This document shows, in pieces, positions 22,035 through 23,878 of a stretch of 23,878 nucleotides of DNA (the first letter of the stretch is position 1; each line of letters starts with the position of its first letter). Position numbers and translations under genes: made by a program. The stretch lies in contig CADBLV010000252.1 in assembly GCA_902795555.1 (NCBI GenBank), forward strand, positions 1 to 23,878, given 5' to 3'. This DNA comes from an uncultured Eubacteriales bacterium. Its GTDB lineage: Bacteria > Bacillota_A > Clostridia > Christensenellales > Aristaeellaceae. A model generated the notes under the pieces. The model made no database searches, was not told the origin of the DNA, and saw only the letters and a list, made by a program, of their open reading frames with translations.

Positions 22035-23422
22035 TGCTTGCGAACACACGGACTGAGGAAGCGCTCAGCGATACCCGTCTGGCGAACGGACTGATTGTGA
22101 TTGCCGTGAACAAGGAGGACAGGCAGACTATTACAGCAGGTTCCATGCGGGCCTGGATCGGTGACAGCGCAACGGAACGCGGGATTCCGGCCCAGGTCCT
22201 GTATGATGGTTATGAGTCTGTGGTGACGATCGAAGGAAACCAGGTTTACGGCATGATTTTTTTCTATGAAAACAGTCTGATCCTGGTTGCCAGCCGGAAT
22301 GTTTCCCGGCTTGTCATCTTCGCCGGTATAGCGGTTATGGCCTTTGTTCTTCTATTGCTGCTGATGTTGTTTTACATCTTCATAGTTCGCGGGACGTATG
22401 CCCTGCAGGCAGTCGACGCTCCCGCTGAGTCCGGGAAAACGGAAGAGGATACCCGGCAAACACCGGTAAGGGCATTCCTGCGCAACATGTTGCTCGCGGT
22501 GTTTGTCCTGTCGGCAGTGGTTTACCTGGTGACCAGGAATAATCCTTCCGGCCTTGCTTACAAGATCGTACGCGGCCAATGGACGCACACCATCAATGTA
22601 GTCACCGTGACGACGCTGTTCATGATGATCAGCATGACCGTCATGATCTATACGATCCTTCGGATCACCCTCAACTACTTTTCCAGGCGGCTGACTCCCA
22701 GAGGCAGGACGATCTGCCAGATGATCAACAGCGCAAGCCATTACATCGGCACAATCATTCTGATTCTCTTCACGCTGTCCATGTTTGGCGTCAATACGAC
22801 TACGCTGCTTGGCGGCGCCGGTATTATCGCCCTCATGTTTACCTTCGGCGCGAACAGCCTGATTTCCGATGTGCTGGCAGGCCTGTTCGTCATCTTTGAA
22901 GGTGATATCATGGTGGGCGACCTGGTACAAATCGGAAGTTCCAGCGGCAGGGTGACAGACATTTCCATGCGAACCATAAAGCTGATTGACGAAGATACGC
23001 AGGAAATCATGGTGATTAACAACAGTCAGATCAGTAATTTTGTCAACCAGACCCAAAGCGAAATCCGGTTCTTTATCGACATGAGACTCAGCCATGACGT
23101 CGGCCTTGTCATGGGTGAAAAAATCGTCCTGGAGACGCTTGCGAGGTTACCTGAGAAATGTCCGGAGATCATCGACAAGCCGCAGTACCTCGGCGTGGCC
23201 GAACTGCCCGAACGCAATATCAGAACCGGCAAAATCGATGGTGCCACCCTCCGTGTGGCTGTTACATGCCTCGAAGAAAACAAGGACTTCCTGCCTTACA
23301 AGATTAAGCGCGAGCTGGTCTGGGTCGCCAACCAGCTGCTGAACGATGATACGAAGATCGGCATCGAGGGCTGTAAAATTGTGGAACCGCTGAACAAAGC
23401 CGGCACAGATAAAACCCGGTAG
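22034..23422 (+). CDS. MscS-family mechanosensitive ion channel with N-terminal sensor remnant
   Basis: The reading frame encodes 462 residues from ATG 22034, which has no ribosome binding site and is probably an internal codon of a longer ancestral gene. Residues 1 to about 92 are soluble and look like the second half of a sensor domain. About 93-118 is a membrane helix (VIFAGIAVMAFVLLLLLMLF), and further helices lie at about 152-171, 190-216 and 237-257. The pore-lining MscS helix follows (LLGGAGIIALMFTFGANSLI, then SDVLAGLFVIFEGDIMVGDL). The cytoplasmic beta domain has GRVTDISMRTIKL and INNSQISNFVNQTQ, and an alpha-beta C-terminus follows. MscS channels release solutes on hypo-osmotic shock. 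With intact topology the sensor would sit outside the membrane; in the truncated form it would start inside, so function is doubtful unless the frame is restored. Confidence 0.85.
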   Translation: MLANTRTEEALSDTRLANGLIVIAVNKEDRQTITAGSMRAWIGDSATERGIPAQVLYDGYESVVTIEGNQVYGMIFFYENSLILVASRNVSRLVIFAGIAVMAFVLLLLLMLFYIFIVRGTYALQAVDAPAESGKTEEDTRQTPVRAFLRNMLLAVFVLSAVVYLVTRNNPSGLAYKIVRGQWTHTINVVTVTTLFMMISMTVMIYTILRITLNYFSRRLTPRGRTICQMINSASHYIGTIILILFTLSMFGVNTTTLLGGAGIIALMFTFGANSLISDVLAGLFVIFEGDIMVGDLVQIGSSSGRVTDISMRTIKLIDEDTQEIMVINNSQISNFVNQTQSEIRFFIDMRLSHDVGLVMGEKIVLETLARLPEKCPEIIDKPQYLGVAELPERNIRTGKIDGATLRVAVTCLEENKDFLPYKIKRELVWVANQLLNDDTKIGIEGCKIVEPLNKAGTDKTR

Positions 23423-23443
23423 CCCTCCAAAGAGGAAAAAGTC

Positions 23444-23878
23444 TTACCGCCCGCCGATCGTACAGACACCGGCATACTCATAGACACTGGAATCCAGGTC
23501 AAGAATCAGGGCCGGGATGACGGCGGCGTCTCTGCAGGTTACAAGGATTCCACGGTTGAACATATAACCGGATTCATCCACATAGACCACGTTGGCGGGG
23601 GTGTAGCCCGTCGTACGGGTGATCCAGAAGACATTTCCCCGTTCTCCTGTTTCCTGCCAGACGCCTTTCCAGAGCGCATAGCCTGTCGGCCGGAACTGCT
23701 TTGCCCGGTCGGCGACCTCATCGCGCCGGCTGAATCCGTGAATTTCCGAGCTGTCATAAATGAACAGTTCGGATTCCGCCGGAAGGAATATCCGGTCATC
23801 CGTTTCGTTTCCGGAATCTGTACCGAAATAGTAATTGTCCTCATTCCGTACAGTCGTTTCCAGGATCGCTTCCTGTTC
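23444..23878 (-). CDS. DUF6273-domain protein (C-terminal part, runs off right edge)
   Basis: This minus-strand frame is open from the right edge to a TAA at 23444-23446, giving about 144 residues. The sequence DDRIFLPAESELFIYDSS, QFRPTGYALWKG, NVFWITRTTGYTPANVVYVD, ESGYMFNRGILVTCRDAAVI and PALILDLDSS follows the DUF6273 pattern, in which a D(K/R)IFLLS strand, a P-T-x-Y-A segment, a W-(L/I)-R segment, a Y-V-D-x-x-G strand and a closing (R/I)PALxLDL occur in order. Such domains are common in large surface or exported proteins of Clostridia and are of unknown function; the N-terminus that would show a signal or anchor is outside the window. It converges on the MscS gene with only 21 bp between stop codons and no convincing terminator. 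Confidence 0.78.
   Translation of the reverse strand, partial: EQEAILETTVRNEDNYYFGTDSGNETDDRIFLPAESELFIYDSSEIHGFSRRDEVADRAKQFRPTGYALWKGVWQETGERGNVFWITRTTGYTPANVVYVDESGYMFNRGILVTCRDAAVIPALILDLDSSVYEYAGVCTIGGR

Noticed and set aside
23427..23442. CCTC/GAGG mini-hairpin between the convergent MscS and DUF6273 genes as a terminator
   Set aside because: The stem is 4 bp and on neither strand is there a proper T tract after it.
23539..23844. A 101-codon minus-strand frame near the right edge
   Set aside because: It is out of frame with the DUF6273 reading frame at 23444-23878, which has family-like sequence and is open to the window edge; the 101-codon frame is Arg/Ser/Thr rich without any recognisable motif.

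Overview
The window looks like the replication-origin neighbourhood of a Gram-positive Bacillota chromosome, most likely a member of class Clostridia. The reasons are dnaN and recF side by side, many perfect DnaA boxes (TTATCCACA), two perfect 16-bp parS sites of the Spo0J/ParB type, a Pol I with a decayed proofreading domain, a SpoIID/LytB-like protein, a SpoIIE-type phosphatase and a DUF6273 protein. GC content appears moderate (a little over half) and ribosome binding sites are mostly strong GGAGG types. The genus cannot be named from the sequence alone.

Layout. 1-5512 is read leftwards. rimO and pgsA overlap by a TTGA stop/start. They are followed by a DnaA-box cluster (3457-3652), dnaN and recF, a second DnaA-box cluster (862-992), and a sugar-isomerase-fold gene that runs off the left edge. 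No dnaA gene lies where it would be expected upstream of dnaN. The two box clusters therefore flank dnaN-recF rather than dnaA. A divergent promoter pair at 5553-5612 separates rimO from polA, and transcription runs mainly rightwards from there: polA, a small stand-alone FakA middle-domain protein with its own promoter and terminator, a XRE/S24 regulator, and a membrane SpoIIE-type phosphatase.

A DUF1015 gene at 11112-12371 is on the opposite strand, is bounded by back-to-back hairpins, and carries the second parS. Then, rightwards, come a nitroreductase, a secreted SpoIID/LytB-SH3 protein, a D-aminoacylase-like amidohydrolase, an unrecognised secreted protein, and a 1283-residue soluble c-di-GMP protein with four tandem PAS-like repeats, GGDEF, PAS, degenerate GGDEF and EAL. 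The last rightward gene is an MscS-type channel whose N-terminal sensor part is in a different frame and looks broken. A convergent DUF6273 gene runs off the right edge.

Functional themes are replication initiation and segregation (DnaA boxes, dnaN, recF, parS, polA), envelope and membrane functions (pgsA, SpoIID-like, D-aminoacylase, MscS) and signalling (XRE/S24, SpoIIE phosphatase, c-di-GMP enzyme). No rRNA, tRNA, CRISPR array or insertion sequence was recognised. The most notable points are the dnaA-less split origin with a duplicated 20-bp double-box element, the parS sites embedded in coding sequence, and the fragmented sensor-MscS gene.
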